Source of the DNA: Circinella umbellata
Lineage: Eukaryota; Mucoromycota; Mucoromycetes; Mucorales; Lichtheimiaceae
Length of the DNA: 64,000 bases
Direction: 5' to 3'
Assembly (NCBI GenBank): GCA_025093555.1
Contig: JAIWNF010000026.1
Span: forward strand, 434,001-498,000
Shown: piece after piece, positions 23,841-36,241 of the stretch
Layout of the letters: every line of letters starts with the position of its first letter
Position numbering within the stretch: the stretch's first letter is position 1
Position numbers and translations under genes: made by a program
Notes under the pieces: model-generated
What the model saw: the letters and a program-made list of their open reading frames with translations, nothing else
Database searches by the model: none
Told to the model about the DNA's origin: nothing

Positions 23841-24758
23841 AAAGTATATAAAAGTGATGTTACAATAATTGAAGAAGTAAAGTGAATAAGAAGAAGTTGG
23901 ATATGAAAAAAAATAAATGGAAGAAGAAAAATATCTTGTTTTATAGTTTTTAACAGAAAAAAAAAATATGAAATATCTCAGACACTAATAGTAGGGGAAC
24001 AAGCGATATGGGGAATACTCTCTCATATTCTCGCTAGTAATATGAAATACGTATACTACGTATATTCTATTACAGCGTGACTTGAATAAACAATAACAAT
24101 CATCATTTGAACCAAGCAAATGATTCGCTCTAATCCAAGAAAAGAAGAGAAAAGAAAAGAAAAAAGACAGGACATTAGTAGGTTAATTGTTCATACACGT
24201 ATTTCACAGAACACTTGTATTTTTGAGCATTTTCGTATTTTTTGGATCGGGAAAATAATAATTATATAATACATATATTGCCATTTCTATTTTGGTATTT
24301 TACTATTTTTACTATTATTTTCATTATAACCAAGAGGTATATATAAATTTGTCACCATTTATATAATCCATATATATATATATATATATATATCAAAAAG
24401 AAGAAAAAGAATAAGGATAACTGAGATGCTATGGTAACAACATTGGAACTTGTTCTGCATAAAGTAAAAATGTAAAAATTCTCGGTAAATGTATAATTGA
24501 CAACGCAGGGTTACACAAGGAGATCGATTTTGTGCATTTCAAAGCTTCATCAGCTTTAAAAATAACTGCTTTTCCTATCTCTCTCTTTTTTTTTCTCCTT
24601 AATATAGTTGTAGTCAGCGTGGTAGCCTTTGGAGGAGGGGGGGGATGTAGAATACTCGGCTTGACAAAAAAAAAGAAAAAAATAGTACGAACGATACTAA
24701 CTTTTCTTTTCTCACTTTCTCTTTTTCTTTTTTCTCAACTTTTTATAAAGACTAAAAG
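23841..24758. promoter_or_regulatory. Divergent intergenic region between chitinase and CDC1-like genes
   Basis: The two genes start outward from this 918-bp stretch, so it must hold both promoters. It contains a (TA)13 microsatellite at 24370-24395 and a TATATAA-like site near 24340. No ORF of note. Confidence 0.45.
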
Positions 24759-26324
24759 ATGTTTCGATTTTTGAAACACATTATTGAAAGGTTGTCACCA
24801 TCACGTTCTTCTCGAGGATTTATTACTTGTTTACGAATTGTTTGGATATTGGCTTTATTACATGGTGAATGGTATGTCTTTTGGAAAGCAGCTCGACAAT
24901 GTGCACCATGGCCAACCGACAACACTCCATCGATAGAAGTAAAGCTTGTTAATGTTCATTTTTATTTTATTTGCTGCTCATCGAGAAAAAGTATGGTCTT
25001 GTTATATTCATCATCTTATGAAAACTCATTTAGGCACAAGACCGTATGCTTCTTATTGGAGATCCTCAAATGACAGATTCGTATTCATATGATCGGCCGG
25101 GAATAATACTTCGTATATGTGAATTTTATAGTGACATATACATGGATCGTAACTATCGTCATTTGAATCGTCAACTGAATCCACAAGCAACATTATTCAT
25201 AGGTGATCTTATGGATGGTGGTCGAGAATGGAGTGATGCTGGGTAAGATTTTTTTTTTTTTTGAAATAAGGAGAAAGAAGTATTACTATAAAATAAAAGG
25301 GAAAAAAAAGGGGGAGCAAAAGGATCAAACCACTGATATTTCATAACTCTAAAATGGTTGTGCTAGTTACGAAAAACAAGTAACACGATTTAAACGATTA
25401 TTCAAATCATCCAAACCACAACATTTCATGGCCGGTAACCATGATATTGGATTTGGAAACGGAATTCGAGACGATCTTGTTGACCGATTTGAAAATGCAT
25501 TCGGACCTACATCATATACCTTTAATACATCAGAGTATTCCATTGTTGTATTGGATACTGTATCTTTAAGTGCCACCAATGATGATTTATTAAGCAAGCA
25601 ACGTGCATTGGATTTACTAGATCGTCATTTACCTCCTCATCCACGTATTCTATTTACCCATGTTCCACTTTATCGTTCTCCTACCGAGTCATGTGGACCT
25701 GATCGACTAAGTTCAAAGAACAGTATACGTCAAGGTCGTGGATATCAATATCAAAATTTAGTTGGAGAGAATTTATCGAAACAAATTCTTGAACGTGTCA
25801 ATCCTGTGGCTATTTTTTCGGGTGATGATCATGATTATTGTGTGGTGCATCATGAATATGGAGAAAACAAGAGTAAAGTATTGGAAATGACTATTCCAAC
25901 ATTTAGTATGGCACAGGGAGTACGATATCCAGGTGTGGTTTTATTGGATTTAACATCACCTCGCAGAAATAATTATGATAATCAACCAGTAGAAGGAAAA
26001 GAAGGAACAAATGAAGAACATGAAGATTATTTTGCTACTAAATTATGTTGGTTACCTGATCAAATTGCAATTTTCATTGGATATGGATGCTTAGTGGGTC
26101 TTTCGCTTTTTGGATTAACATTGATGCATGTTTGGCGATTTTACAGATTAAGAAAGCAACGTGGATTTAGTAAAAGTTATGATGAAGATGTATTACCAGT
26201 ACCTTCTATTATGACACCCCGTCCTTCACCTATTAGAAGAACATTAACCATGTTGATAAAGGATATATCGGATGTAGCATCTATTGGTATTCTTACTTAT
26301 TTAGCATGTTTATTAATTTTGTAA
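24759..26324 (+). CDS. CDC1: CDC1/PGAP5-type metallophosphoesterase of the secretory pathway
   Basis: Three exons (24759-24938, 25034-25242, 25367-26324) give 448 residues. A transmembrane segment lies near residues 20-42. Calcineurin-like phosphoesterase motifs follow in order: LLIGDPQM, FIGDLMDGG, MAGNHDIG, LFTHVPLYRS and FSGDDHDYC, the last being the variant typical of Cdc1/Ted1 proteins rather than GHxH. Two more membrane helices are seen near residues 335-360 and at the extreme C-terminus. Family members are Mn-dependent and remove an ethanolamine-phosphate side group from GPI anchors in the ER/Golgi, which aids export of GPI proteins. Whether this is the Cdc1 or the Ted1 orthologue is not settled. 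Confidence 0.9.
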
Positions 26325-26838
26325 TACTCTTTTTCTTTCCACTCCCTTCTTCTTCATATTTTTTTGTTTATCGGTTCCATTCATATATTTCCACACATCA
26401 CACATACGCACACATACACACGTTTTAAAAAAAGCACATATTTTCATCCTACGTACCCATTCATCCATCCATCATTGTTATTATGTAATTTATAAAAGTC
26501 ATTTTTCAAACTCTCACCTTCACCTTTTTTAATAGTATCACTAAAAGAGTTATTCACCAAAAAAAAAAAGCAAATAACAAATGTATGTATTATAAATAAT
26601 AAATAATATTTTATTATATGCAAGTTTGTTTTAGGAAAAGGTCATAAGAAAGAAAGAAAGAAAAAAAATATATATATTTATAAAATGTGTAAATGTTTGT
26701 ATGTGAGTGTGTATGTGATTGTGAGTGTGAGTGTGCCCGTGTATAAATGTATTTATATATGTATATGTATATGTATATCATTATTATAATTATAATTATT
26801 ATTGTTACTGTTATTATTATTGTTATCTGAAAAAATAA
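26325..26838. other. Intergenic between convergent genes
   Basis: 3' flanks with a GTGTAT/GTGAGT-rich microsatellite tract about 26690-26790. No gene seen. Confidence 0.5.
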
Positions 26839-28097
26839 TTAAACTTTTAATTCACCTAATACAGTAAGAATATATCTAGCTAATTTTGGTCGTTGTATTG
26901 CTAAAGCAGCTAATTCACTTTGATATGGCATAAAAAATGAATGATGATGTCGATCTTTTGCTAAATTCCGTAATAAGAGTGCAGCTGTTAATGGTACACC
27001 AGATACTTCTGAATCATCCACTGGAATATTATCAATAACAAATTTATTTTGTTGTGATCGTTTCTTGGATTTTTTCTTAATTTTGCCTGCAAAATGTGTT
27101 TTCAAATGCTTTACAACAGATTGTTTATCTTTAAATCCAGCTCGCTTACAACCTAACCATTGACATCGGTATCCAGGAGGAATACTAACAACAGGGGATT
27201 CTTCTCGTTCTTTTCCTTCTTCTTTTTCAGGATGTTCAATATTTATATTTTCATTAGTGTCATCTATATCCATTTTTTCTTTGTTGTTGCTTTCATCAAC
27301 ATCCATTTTATCTTCGTCATTCTCATTCTTGTCAGTTTCGGTAGCACTATCCTTTTCAGCAATAGATGTTTCGGTTGTTTCCGGTACTAGTACAGAGGCA
27401 GTTGAAGTAGGTAATATTGGTTCTGTTGTAGTAGTAGACGAAGATGTAGGTACAGGTGCTGTCGTTGTTGGTTGACCTGGTGCTGGTTCAGTAGATTCAG
27501 TTGTTATAGGTTTACTCGATGTTGGTTCAACATTTCTTGCTGTAGTCGTTGTAGATTCATTCAATACAGGTTCAGTAGGTACTTCTCTAGTGGTTGTTGA
27601 TTCGGATGATATAGGTTGAGCTGGAGCTGTTGATTCTGTCGCTGCCGATGATGTTTTTGGTTTAGATAATACAATATGCGTTTCCAAGATATGCTTATGT
27701 AAATCCTCATCATTTTCAAATTGTTGTCCACAATCAACCCATTTGCATTTCAATTCTAATCAAAAGAAAAGAAAAAGAGGATCCAGTTAAGCTTGCATAT
27801 ATTTTTCTCTTTTGTCGTTGAAAACAGGAAATGAAAAAAAAAACTTACCATCAAGAGATCTGAGAGGAGCATATTTAACATTTTGTAATATTAAGGTATC
27901 AATTTGTCCACTAGCAAAAGCAGCTTCAACATGTTTTGGTTGTGGGAATGCAATTTTTAAAACAGTATAAAATTCTTTCAATCCCAATGGTTTTTCGGTT
28001 CCAAAGAGTCCTCTGTATAAACCAAAAATTTCATTTAATTCAATCTTGTCTTCAAGCCCTGCTTTTTCCAATTTTTCTTTGAGCCTAGATGATTTAA

Positions 28098-28132
<35 letters not shown>

Positions 28133-30401
28133 GATTGGATTAGTAAAGTTCATAGGTTTATGTAAATGTGTGTTTATCTATGCCATTATTTTATTTACCA
28201 TCCTAAACATCGATAAGGTTCATCCAAATGTATATAATCCGACAAATCTGGAATAAATGGTTTATTTTTGTTCTTGGATCCGCCATGACCTCCTGTTTGA
28301 GTTTGTGGAATACCATGAATAGTTGCAATCAATGAAGAAGACCTGGGTGCCAATATTGATTTGTATGAAAGATAACCCGTCAACAATCCAATCAAGTTGC
28401 CAGGATAATACTTGACCAAGACAGACGAAAAGTTACCATTCAAACTAGAGCATTGATAAAAGTATTCTAATGTTGCAGCAGCCATTTCTTCATCATCCAC
28501 TAATAGCAGTTGAGACATACGTCGAATAATATCTGGATTACCAGTACCCAATACACGTTCGTTGACTTCCGTAATACCCACCCGTGTCAATGATCGAATA
28601 GCGCCTAATATGAGTGCACGATCATTTGTAAAAAGTAAAAATACCATGGTAAGTATATATGGATCCGTAGGACCACTGACTATCACTTGGGGAGCAATGT
28701 TTTCCAAGATATCCAAACAATGGCGACTTAATTCAGCAAATGGAGAGTCTGGAGGCAATGCAATACCCATCATCAACATTTGTCGTAATAAACCATGGTG
28801 AGCTAAACGTCGGATATTAACTTCAAGGAATGAAAAGTTACGTAAAATATGGAATACTTGAAGTACACGTTCAAACATGACTTGGTTTTTTTTACTAGAA
28901 AACAAATTAGGGCTAATTTGTAAATGACAATCAGCTATTTTGTTGTTGCTACTTTGACCCAATGCAGGTGCTACATGTTCTTTATAAAATGGATGTGCGA
29001 AATCGATCAAAGTGTCTATTAATGTTGGCATGTAATCGAGTGTTAACGCGTCAAAGTTGAACGAGATGCGAACGAGTGTATTGAATGCCCAATCGATTTC
29101 GTTAGGTAGATCAGATTTAAGTGCAAGTAAAAGTCGAGAACGAAACTCTTCATCTACAAAGATTGCTATACATTCAAAAAGTTTAGAAGCTTTTTCATCC
29201 ACCCAATGTAATATGTCCCTAGTTTTTGAAAATAAAGAATAAACTTACGTGGTGGATAAAAGACAGGATTTGGCATTGTTGGTGGGAGTTGTTGCATGAA
29301 TTGAGGTGGTGGTGGTCGCATATTTTGTATAGTTGGATGGAATTGTTGCTGTGGTGCTTGATAAGGTTGTGGTTGTTGCTGCTGTGGTTGTGGTTGTTGT
29401 TGGACATGATTTTGCTGTTGTTGCTGATGCTGATGTTGGTGATTAAATGCTATCATGATACTTTATTAGTGAATGAGTTTATTATTTTATATATATATAT
29501 ATAAATATATTATCTTACCAGTAGCTGTTTGTCGTGCTGTATCTCTTGGTTTAGCTACAGGAGCAACTGGCATTGGTGATGAAATTTTACTATGAGGAGG
29601 TCGTGGTTCAATTTGTTCTTTAGGAGGGTTCCATGGTCTCTTCCAATAATGTTCTTCTTCCCAACCAAGCTATATCATATAAAATTTCATTTTAGATTAA
29701 AATTTTAAATTCGCTGTATATTTTTTTCTTCTTTACAATTATAATAACTCTTTACCAAATTTTTAATATAAACAGCCTTTAAAATATATGCACTATTGGT
29801 ACATGTAGGTGGAAAATCAAATGGATCACCGACTTGTTTCCATCCGCGGTTTTGAGTTACCTATTATATATAACAATGATAATAATAATAATTGATTGTT
29901 ACATAACCTTTTATTTTTCATTTTCGTGCATAATAAAAATAATTACATAGAGAAATAAAATAACTCATTTCTTTATAAAAAAAAAAGAAAGAAAGAAAGA
30001 AAAACGCGTAAAAAAAAGACAAATTATTATTAATATTTTTTGACAAGATTATAAAAGAATTACCTTTTCATAACCACCCGCATCCATAACAGTTTTATAA
30101 ATCCTTAATAGATCTAACTTTTTACCACCTAAAATAGGTTCTGGTTGAAACGGTGTCCTAAATCGATGAATTATTATTATATTATCATTGTTATCATTAA
30201 TAATTTTTTTTTTTTTTAAAAAAAAAGACATATTAGAAGCATCAAAGTTTTTAATACATTTATATATAAAACGAAACGTAACACTATTTTCTTTTCTTTT
30301 TTTTTAATAAATTACCCCTTTTGTTCATGAAATTCTCTTAATTGTTGCATGAATGTGTCATATTCAGGAGTACGTTCTATGGCTTCCACAGGTTGTGACA
30401 T
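26839..30401 (-). CDS. RSC9: RSC9/ARID2-like subunit of a SWI/SNF-class remodeller
   Basis: Eight exons on the minus strand: 30316-30401, 30064-30157, 29756-29860, 29519-29669, 29249-29449, 28199-29189, 27849-28084 and 26839-27755. These sum to 926 residues. Residues about 10-95 are an ARID DNA-binding domain (LDLLRIYKTVMDAGGYEKV, then NRGWKQVGDPFDFP). Next are a Gln-rich segment, an alpha-helical armadillo-like region (ECIAIFVDEEFRSRLLLALK), and a winged-helix-like stretch near LNEIFGLYRGLFGTEK. Two C2H2 fingers follow: CKWVDCGQQF...HKHILETH and CQWLGCKRAGF...HLKTH. The order ARID, helical, RFX-like, C2H2 matches animal ARID2 (BAF200) more than yeast Rsc9. The acceptor at 29190 is tentative: a nearer AG gives a 30-bp intron out of frame. 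Confidence 0.88.
28099..28129. repeat. (AAT)n microsatellite in an RSC9 intron
   Basis: About ten AAT units within the intron between exons 6 and 7 of the RSC9-like gene. Confidence 0.9.
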
Positions 30402-31798
30402 TGTGTGTGGTAGGAGGGTTGGGAAACCAAAAAAAAAAAAAGAAAGCGTATTTGATTTGAATGGGCGGAATTATTTTATTTATTTTGGAGAGAGAGTAAA
30501 AAAAAAAGGGCATTCGTTAAAATATTTAACCGATGCTGTACCTGTGTTTTTTTCTGTTATCAAACATAAAGACTCTATGATACATTTATACAGGTACTGA
30601 TGTTCTATTTACTACATATTAATATCGGTTGATTATATATTGAATTACTAATAAATAAAAAAGAACCAGATTAATTATAGTTTAACGTGTAGTAATCATA
30701 AAAAGAAAAAAGTGTATAGGCTATAATGACAGTAAAAAAAAAAGTGTTTTGACAATAACGCTTAATTGGAAAAGCTTATTTCATGGTGCGATTTTATTTG
30801 ACTTTGTAGTTTTGACTGTCATAATCAAATTGAGAATTAAGTGTACCTGTCTGATCTCCAGTCTTTTTATCTGATAATAGTTTTTCAAGAACATTGATTG
30901 TATGAGCGGGTGCGTACGTACAATTTTGGTATATATATTTATAATATTGTTTTGCTATCCATTTTAGCAATAATTGGACGTAACAAATCTCTTTAGATTC
31001 GTCCATGCATGTAAATATAACTTTTTTCAATTTAGAATGGTTATGACATTTTTGCCTGTACGTACACCGTCGTGCTTTCTAACTATTACGACACATATAC
31101 ATAAAACTCATTCGTATCCATGTCACCGCCCCAAAAATATTATACATATTGATTTCAGAAAGATCATATTTATGAACGATGATTGTTGTGTTTTTGGTAC
31201 GAGTTAAGTACAGGAGTTACTGAATCTGTCAATGATAATCGTTGCTAAGTTTTTTTTTTTAAGTTTGCAATAATATTGCTATGCCAACATGGTGACATAC
31301 TATATCAATAATATAAAAGTTAAAGGTTACCAAGTTACAAAATGATTTTTTTTTCATAAAACTAACAAACTTTATAAAATATCTTGAATAGAAATCTTTA
31401 CGGCCTCTAATTGCCAAGGTCTCGAAATGGTTCATGTGCTACCCATTTTTGAAAACACATGAACAGATTTGGGATATTGTTTTCCTTTTTTTAATATAGA
31501 AATTGTTTGTTTGTTTTTTGACAAGGTAATAAAAAGATCTTATAGGAAGCAAATTTCAGAAAATGAAAAAAAAAAAAGAATAAAAAAAAAGAATGAAATG
31601 CAAATAAAAAAAAAATATACATTTGAGGGGATATAAAAAATTGTGGATCAGAAGGAAAGAAGAATGAGGAAGAAAAATTGTTTTTTTTGTTCGTTGTTAA
31701 TAATATCATGTATGTTGTGTATGTTGTGTAGGTGTGTAAATGTGTGTTTTGTTATACGTATGCGAGTGTCTTTTTCTTTTTGTGTTGAGAATTATTCA
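30402..31798. other. Intergenic
   Basis: Upstream of the RSC9-like gene and downstream of the F-box gene. A minus-strand frame of 78 codons at 30794-31030 is not recognisable. AT-rich, nothing else supported. Confidence 0.5.
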
Positions 31799-32944
31799 TT
31801 ATTTTCTTGGTATAATACCAATATGCCATGATTGATGATCAACAAAATCAAGATGAGAATGAACACACCATACACGTTTATAATGTGCAATTGTTGCAAC
31901 TGCCTTTTCATTTTCTATATCATTATATACGTCTTCTTGATCATCTGCTTGTAGTCCCACAATCACTGTTACTAATGTATCACACCATCGAAGCATCATC
32001 CATAAGCCTTCTGCTTTGACTGCAGGTGCTACTAAATATCTTAATCGTGGACATTTAGCAATAATTAACTTGGCAACTGATGCTGTCAATACATCATATC
32101 GATTGAGTGTCAATGATAATAACTCTTCACCATATGTAGGCAAGATTCCATTCCGTAATGCACCTGGATGATGAAAATAGTGCGATATATGCATCATGGT
32201 AGATGAATGATCCTCTTGTCCCAAATTATCATTTGATGTAGATGCTGTAGGAAAAATTAAACATGATGAACAACAATCCATTGATAATACATCATCCTCT
32301 CCTTCATCTCCTTCTTCATTATTATTATTGTTTAATAAGATGACGTTATTATTTTCTCCTTGTTGTTCGTTGTTATTGCTATTAATATTAACGTTATTAT
32401 AATTATACAATGAGTTGTTGTTGTTGTTGGATAATGATGCAGTATTAGGACGAATATGTGTTAGCATAAAAGTCATGTTAGGTTTTCGATAACGTTGAAC
32501 TTGTTTTGGTGTCATGCTGGATTGTAAAAATGTTAAACGTGGGCAAAGCTTTGTAAATAATAGGGAATAAAAGGTATCTGAATAATAACGACCTTGTGGT
32601 AATTTAATTATTTCAAGTGATTGACCATATTTGTGGCAAAATTGAATAATTTCTGTCATGGATGTTTTAGTATCATCCGGGAATACGACCTTACGATAAA
32701 CATAAGGACTCACCAAGGTATATGTAAACCGTGATACAAAAAGATAGGTTGCAAGATCGGGTTGTGGTGTAAATTCAATTACTTGAAGAAGTAATTCATT
32801 TGGAAGGACTGGAATATTATTTTTGTTATTGTTATTGTTATTGTTATTAGTGATGCATGAGAATCCTTGTTGTTGCTTTTGTTCTTTTTTGAATAATAAT
32901 GAATTTGTTGTTGTCGTTGCTATGGTATTTGTTGTGGTCGTCAT
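31799..32944 (-). CDS. F-box protein
   Basis: Single exon, 381 residues. After an Asn/Thr-rich leader, residues about 45-85 read VLPNELLLQVIEFTPQPDLA and then YLFVSRFTYTLVSPYVYRKV. This is an F-box, the Skp1-binding motif of SCF ubiquitin ligases. The rest has leucine-rich segments (EIIKLPQGRYY, LCPRLTFLQSS, LLSLTLNRYDVL, KCPRLRYLVAP) that look like an irregular LRR substrate-binding half, interrupted by two Asn-rich stretches. The substrate is unknown. No intron, as in the LRR gene at 7619. Confidence 0.85.
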   Translation of the reverse strand: MTTTTNTIATTTTNSLLFKKEQKQQQGFSCITNNNNNNNNKNNIPVLPNELLLQVIEFTPQPDLATYLFVSRFTYTLVSPYVYRKVVFPDDTKTSMTEIIQFCHKYGQSLEIIKLPQGRYYSDTFYSLLFTKLCPRLTFLQSSMTPKQVQRYRKPNMTFMLTHIRPNTASLSNNNNNSLYNYNNVNINSNNNEQQGENNNVILLNNNNNEEGDEGEDDVLSMDCCSSCLIFPTASTSNDNLGQEDHSSTMMHISHYFHHPGALRNGILPTYGEELLSLTLNRYDVLTASVAKLIIAKCPRLRYLVAPAVKAEGLWMMLRWCDTLVTVIVGLQADDQEDVYNDIENEKAVATIAHYKRVWCVHSHLDFVDHQSWHIGIIPRK

Positions 32945-34582
32945 GAAGTTAAAAGTTATGCAAAAATATGAAAGAAAAAAAAAAGAAAGGGAGAGGTAGA
33001 AGAAACAAGTTTATTAGTGTGAGTTGAACGAAAAAAAAAAAAAAAGGAATGTAAATGGTTGAATATACAACTAAAAATCAAGAACGTAAAAAAAAAAACA
33101 GTTTTTTTTTTCTTTTTTGGACACTGTAGAAAAACAGAGAAAGAAGCACGTGTTGTTGAAAAAAAAAAAGGATGGAATATTTACTGAAGTGAAAAAGCAA
33201 GGAGACGAAACGAAAAAAAAAAAAAAGAATAACCCAACCCTGTTTTTCCTACTTTAAGTGGAAAAAGAAAATAACCATCGGCAGTCCAATTCTTCTTATG
33301 CACCAGATGGTTTTCGTCCTACCCATTTTTTTTCTACATGAAAAAGCAACTAGAGACATGAATTATCCTGTTTCATCAGCTTAAATAGAAGGAAATCTTT
33401 TCTTGGTATTTTAAATTAGTTGTATACTATATCTAGTAATAAATAGAAGATGAATTTTATTATCAGTCCAAATAAACCATGTTACAAAGGTAGAATAAAC
33501 ATATAACCAAAAAAGAATATATTTATTTTCTTTTTGACTTGATTTCGATAGTACTGAAATGCTACTTATCATTTATAGCTCATGGCTCATATGAGAAAAA
33601 GAAAATTCTAATGAATTGTTGACACGAAAATAAAGACCCATTAATTTATGCATTTGAGGGAGACCAAAAAAAAAGTGAAGTCCGATATTCCTCGCCTATT
33701 GCTCCTGTTTTTTTTGAGTCAGTTACCCAAAGAATTCGATCGACAGTTTTAGGAGACAAAAAAAAAGTACGTGCGCTCTTTATTTTTATTATTTCAATAC
33801 TGATACGTATCAATGAAGAAAATCTTTTCCTTTTTTTATAAAGTTTAAAGAAGAAGAAGAAAAAACGTGGTATGGAACACTATTATAGAAACATGTGTTG
33901 CGTGATATGATATACTGGATTTTTAGACTGCTTCTGCGCATTATGATTATTTTATTTTGCGCACTTCGAATTTTATTTCGCCTTACAATGTTCACCTATT
34001 TCAGAAAATATATTGTAATACGTACATAGTTATTCCTTAATAATCTTACTATTCAATGCCGTTATCTAGTATATTCAAGAGCATTATAATTATCCATTTT
34101 CGAAATAGTTTTTATATGCGCAAAAATAAAATTAGGGTGCGCAAAAAAAATTTAATGGGAGTACGAAAGCAGTCTACGTAAAACTTCAGTAAGTTGGGTG
34201 ACAACATTGCAGACGAAGACAAAAATGTAGTAATAAGCCCCAAGATCCGCGCTTTATTTTCCTTCTTTAGTAACAAAATAAAATATAAAATAAAATAAAC
34301 TATGTATTCCCTCTCTTTTCCCATTATACCTTCAAAAGCTGAAGTTAGTTGTTTCTTGTTTTGATGAAGGGGGGATGAGCATAAAATAAAATACGTGATA
34401 ATAGTAATAATGAGAATGATAATAAAACCAAGAATAATAATTCTGCAATTGCTGTAGCCACGAAAACCATGTCGGGCGGGTTATTACCACGTTTCTGTCC
34501 TCGTCTGCGTCAACTGACATATTGTTGGTCGTTCTTCCTTCAACAATGTTTGTTGATTTCGCCTCAGACAGCAATGTGGCAC
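32945..34582. other. Intergenic, poly-A rich
   Basis: Repeated A runs upstream of the F-box gene, then unremarkable AT-rich DNA. Small open frames near 33810-34574 show no recognisable protein. Confidence 0.5.
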
Positions 34583-35420
34583 AATAATCCCCGTTAATTT
34601 CATTGGACTATTTTTTCATTTTTTTTTGTGAAAATCAACGGATACTACGAAAATTTTTCAAAGAATGTGCATATATTGAATGCTTCAGCTCACTACTATA
34701 TATCTTTTAATTTAACAAACTATATAATAATTAATACATTATTTCTACGTGGTTGCTCATAACGCATCTTTCAAGTATTTTTTGTTCTTATTTGAGCACA
34801 TCTATAACTTTTTTTTGAAAGAAAAAGCTATATAGTCTTAAGAGGTGCAAAGATAATTTATTTTTTATATACGTAACTCCATTTTTTTCAATATTTTTCC
34901 AATCTCTCTATATCTTCGCACTACACATACCAAAACACGATGACAGTAACCAAGTCTAACGTTGGATTAACAGATGAGCAGTATAGTATTCGGGCTGAGA
35001 AGAAAAAGTTTAGCCCACGAACCATGACAAACTGAGCACTAGCATTATGGGCTACGTAAAAGTGAGTTCGATTTGTCAAAGGGACCTGATATTAGTACAA
35101 TATCCAAAGGTTTAAATAGAGAAAAACAAGAAAAAAATAAACATTTAATAAACTCCTATGAAAAAACATGCAAGTGGCGTGATAAAAAAAACAACCCATT
35201 ATGTATACTACGTAATTTAATTGCAATCCTTATATTTATCACATATATGATTTTTTTTTTATTATATTCGTTAAGGATTCAATGCTACTCGATGCTATGA
35301 AAGTGAAATAAAAGGGTGTGTAAAAATTTTATTGTGGTGTTTTCACCATTCCTTGATTTTTGGTGAAGTCAATAAGGTGTGAAAATTAACGGATATGAAA
35401 TTAACGTAGGTTGTCTGTAT
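34583..35420 (+). pseudogene. pogo/Tigger-like transposon remnant
   Basis: From ATG 34940 the plus strand reads a CENP-B/pogo-type helix-turn-helix domain with stops and a frameshift. It gives DEQYSIRAEKKKFSPRTM, an ALALWA segment, then FDLSKGPDISTISKGLN and EKTCKWRDKK in the next frame. The DDE catalytic domain is missing. Both ends carry matching inverted sequence: the left near 34591 has CCGTTAATTTCAT, and the right near 35395-35412, reverse-complemented, has ACGTTAATTTCAT preceded by TACAGACAACCT. It is an internally deleted, dead element. Confidence 0.7.
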
Positions 35421-35489
35421 TTTCTGTCGTCGAAAAAATTAAATTGAGTAATTGTGTGCTATCATTTTGTTGAGCTACGTACTGGATTA

Positions 35490-35800
35490 ATTAATATTTT
35501 TTAAAAGTGGTCGACCTAAGGATCCAATTGGCATGCTGTTTTACTCTTGTAATATCCACTTCTTTTTCTACTGCCGTTGTACTTCATGCAGATCTAATCG
35601 AATGAGCCTTGTACTTTGTTGTATCCACCCCCGCTCTAGCCATTATTTTTTAGACCCATCAGGCCACTGTAGAATCTTTCACCGAGTCGACCTTTCGATG
35701 ATTATGTACACATATACGCCAGAAAAAGAGTATGTTCTTCTGGTAAACCTCTTCGTAGTGGTTTTGACTTTTTCATGAATTCAAATAATGTTGATATTAA
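35490..35800 (-). pseudogene. Tyrosine recombinase C-terminus, degenerate
   Basis: The minus strand gives GVDTTKYKAHSIRSA, one in-frame TGA, then a short spacer and DITRVKQHANW. This is the box-II HxxR and the H/W region of tyrosine recombinases as found in DIRS/Ngaro or Crypton elements of fungi. Upstream, a frameshift separates a YVYIIIERSTR-like segment. Reverse transcriptase or other domains are not visible nearby, so the element type stays open. Confidence 0.75.
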
Positions 35801-36120
35801 ATATAAACCTTTATCATCCATGAGGCCGAGAATTGTGGATTTTACTTGCGTTTCTTTAGCTTCATAGACTTGGTGCAATAAAATAAAAACGATACCAAAC
35901 TTTATCTAACAACTTTTTTTCCATCTCACTGTTTTTACGTAAGTTCTTTAACTATATACGTACAGAGCTGTCGGAATGTAATGATGAGAAGGTGTCTATA
36001 AAACGTGGACAAAGCACTTTTTACAGTGTGAGTTATCATAAGTATATACTACGTACTGCACTTTCACATAAATTGGCTCTCTCTATTTCTCTCTCTCTCT
36101 ATATATATACACATATAAAA

Positions 36121-36152
<32 letters not shown>
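36121..36152. repeat. (CAACAG)n microsatellite
   Basis: Five units of CAACAG preceded by a short CT/TA tract. It is not part of a recognisable gene. Confidence 0.85.
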
Positions 36153-36153
<1 letters not shown>

Positions 36154-36241
36154 AATGCTTGTTTTCCTTTTACTATTAAAATAGCTAATAAATCGTTTAT
36201 CTTATTGCATTTTATGTACTAGGTTATTTATATAAAAAAAA

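Noticed and set aside
18253..24758. Secondary-metabolite cluster around the questin-oxidase-like gene
   Set aside because: No polyketide synthase or other tailoring gene is nearby; neighbours are a chitinase and housekeeping genes, and the P450 is a pseudogene.
27160..27475. Plus-strand open frames within the RSC9-like gene
   Set aside because: Shadows of the Thr/Ser/Glu-rich linker in the minus-strand gene.
30794..31030. 78-codon minus-strand frame
   Set aside because: No recognisable family, no start context and no flanking exon; too weak to call.
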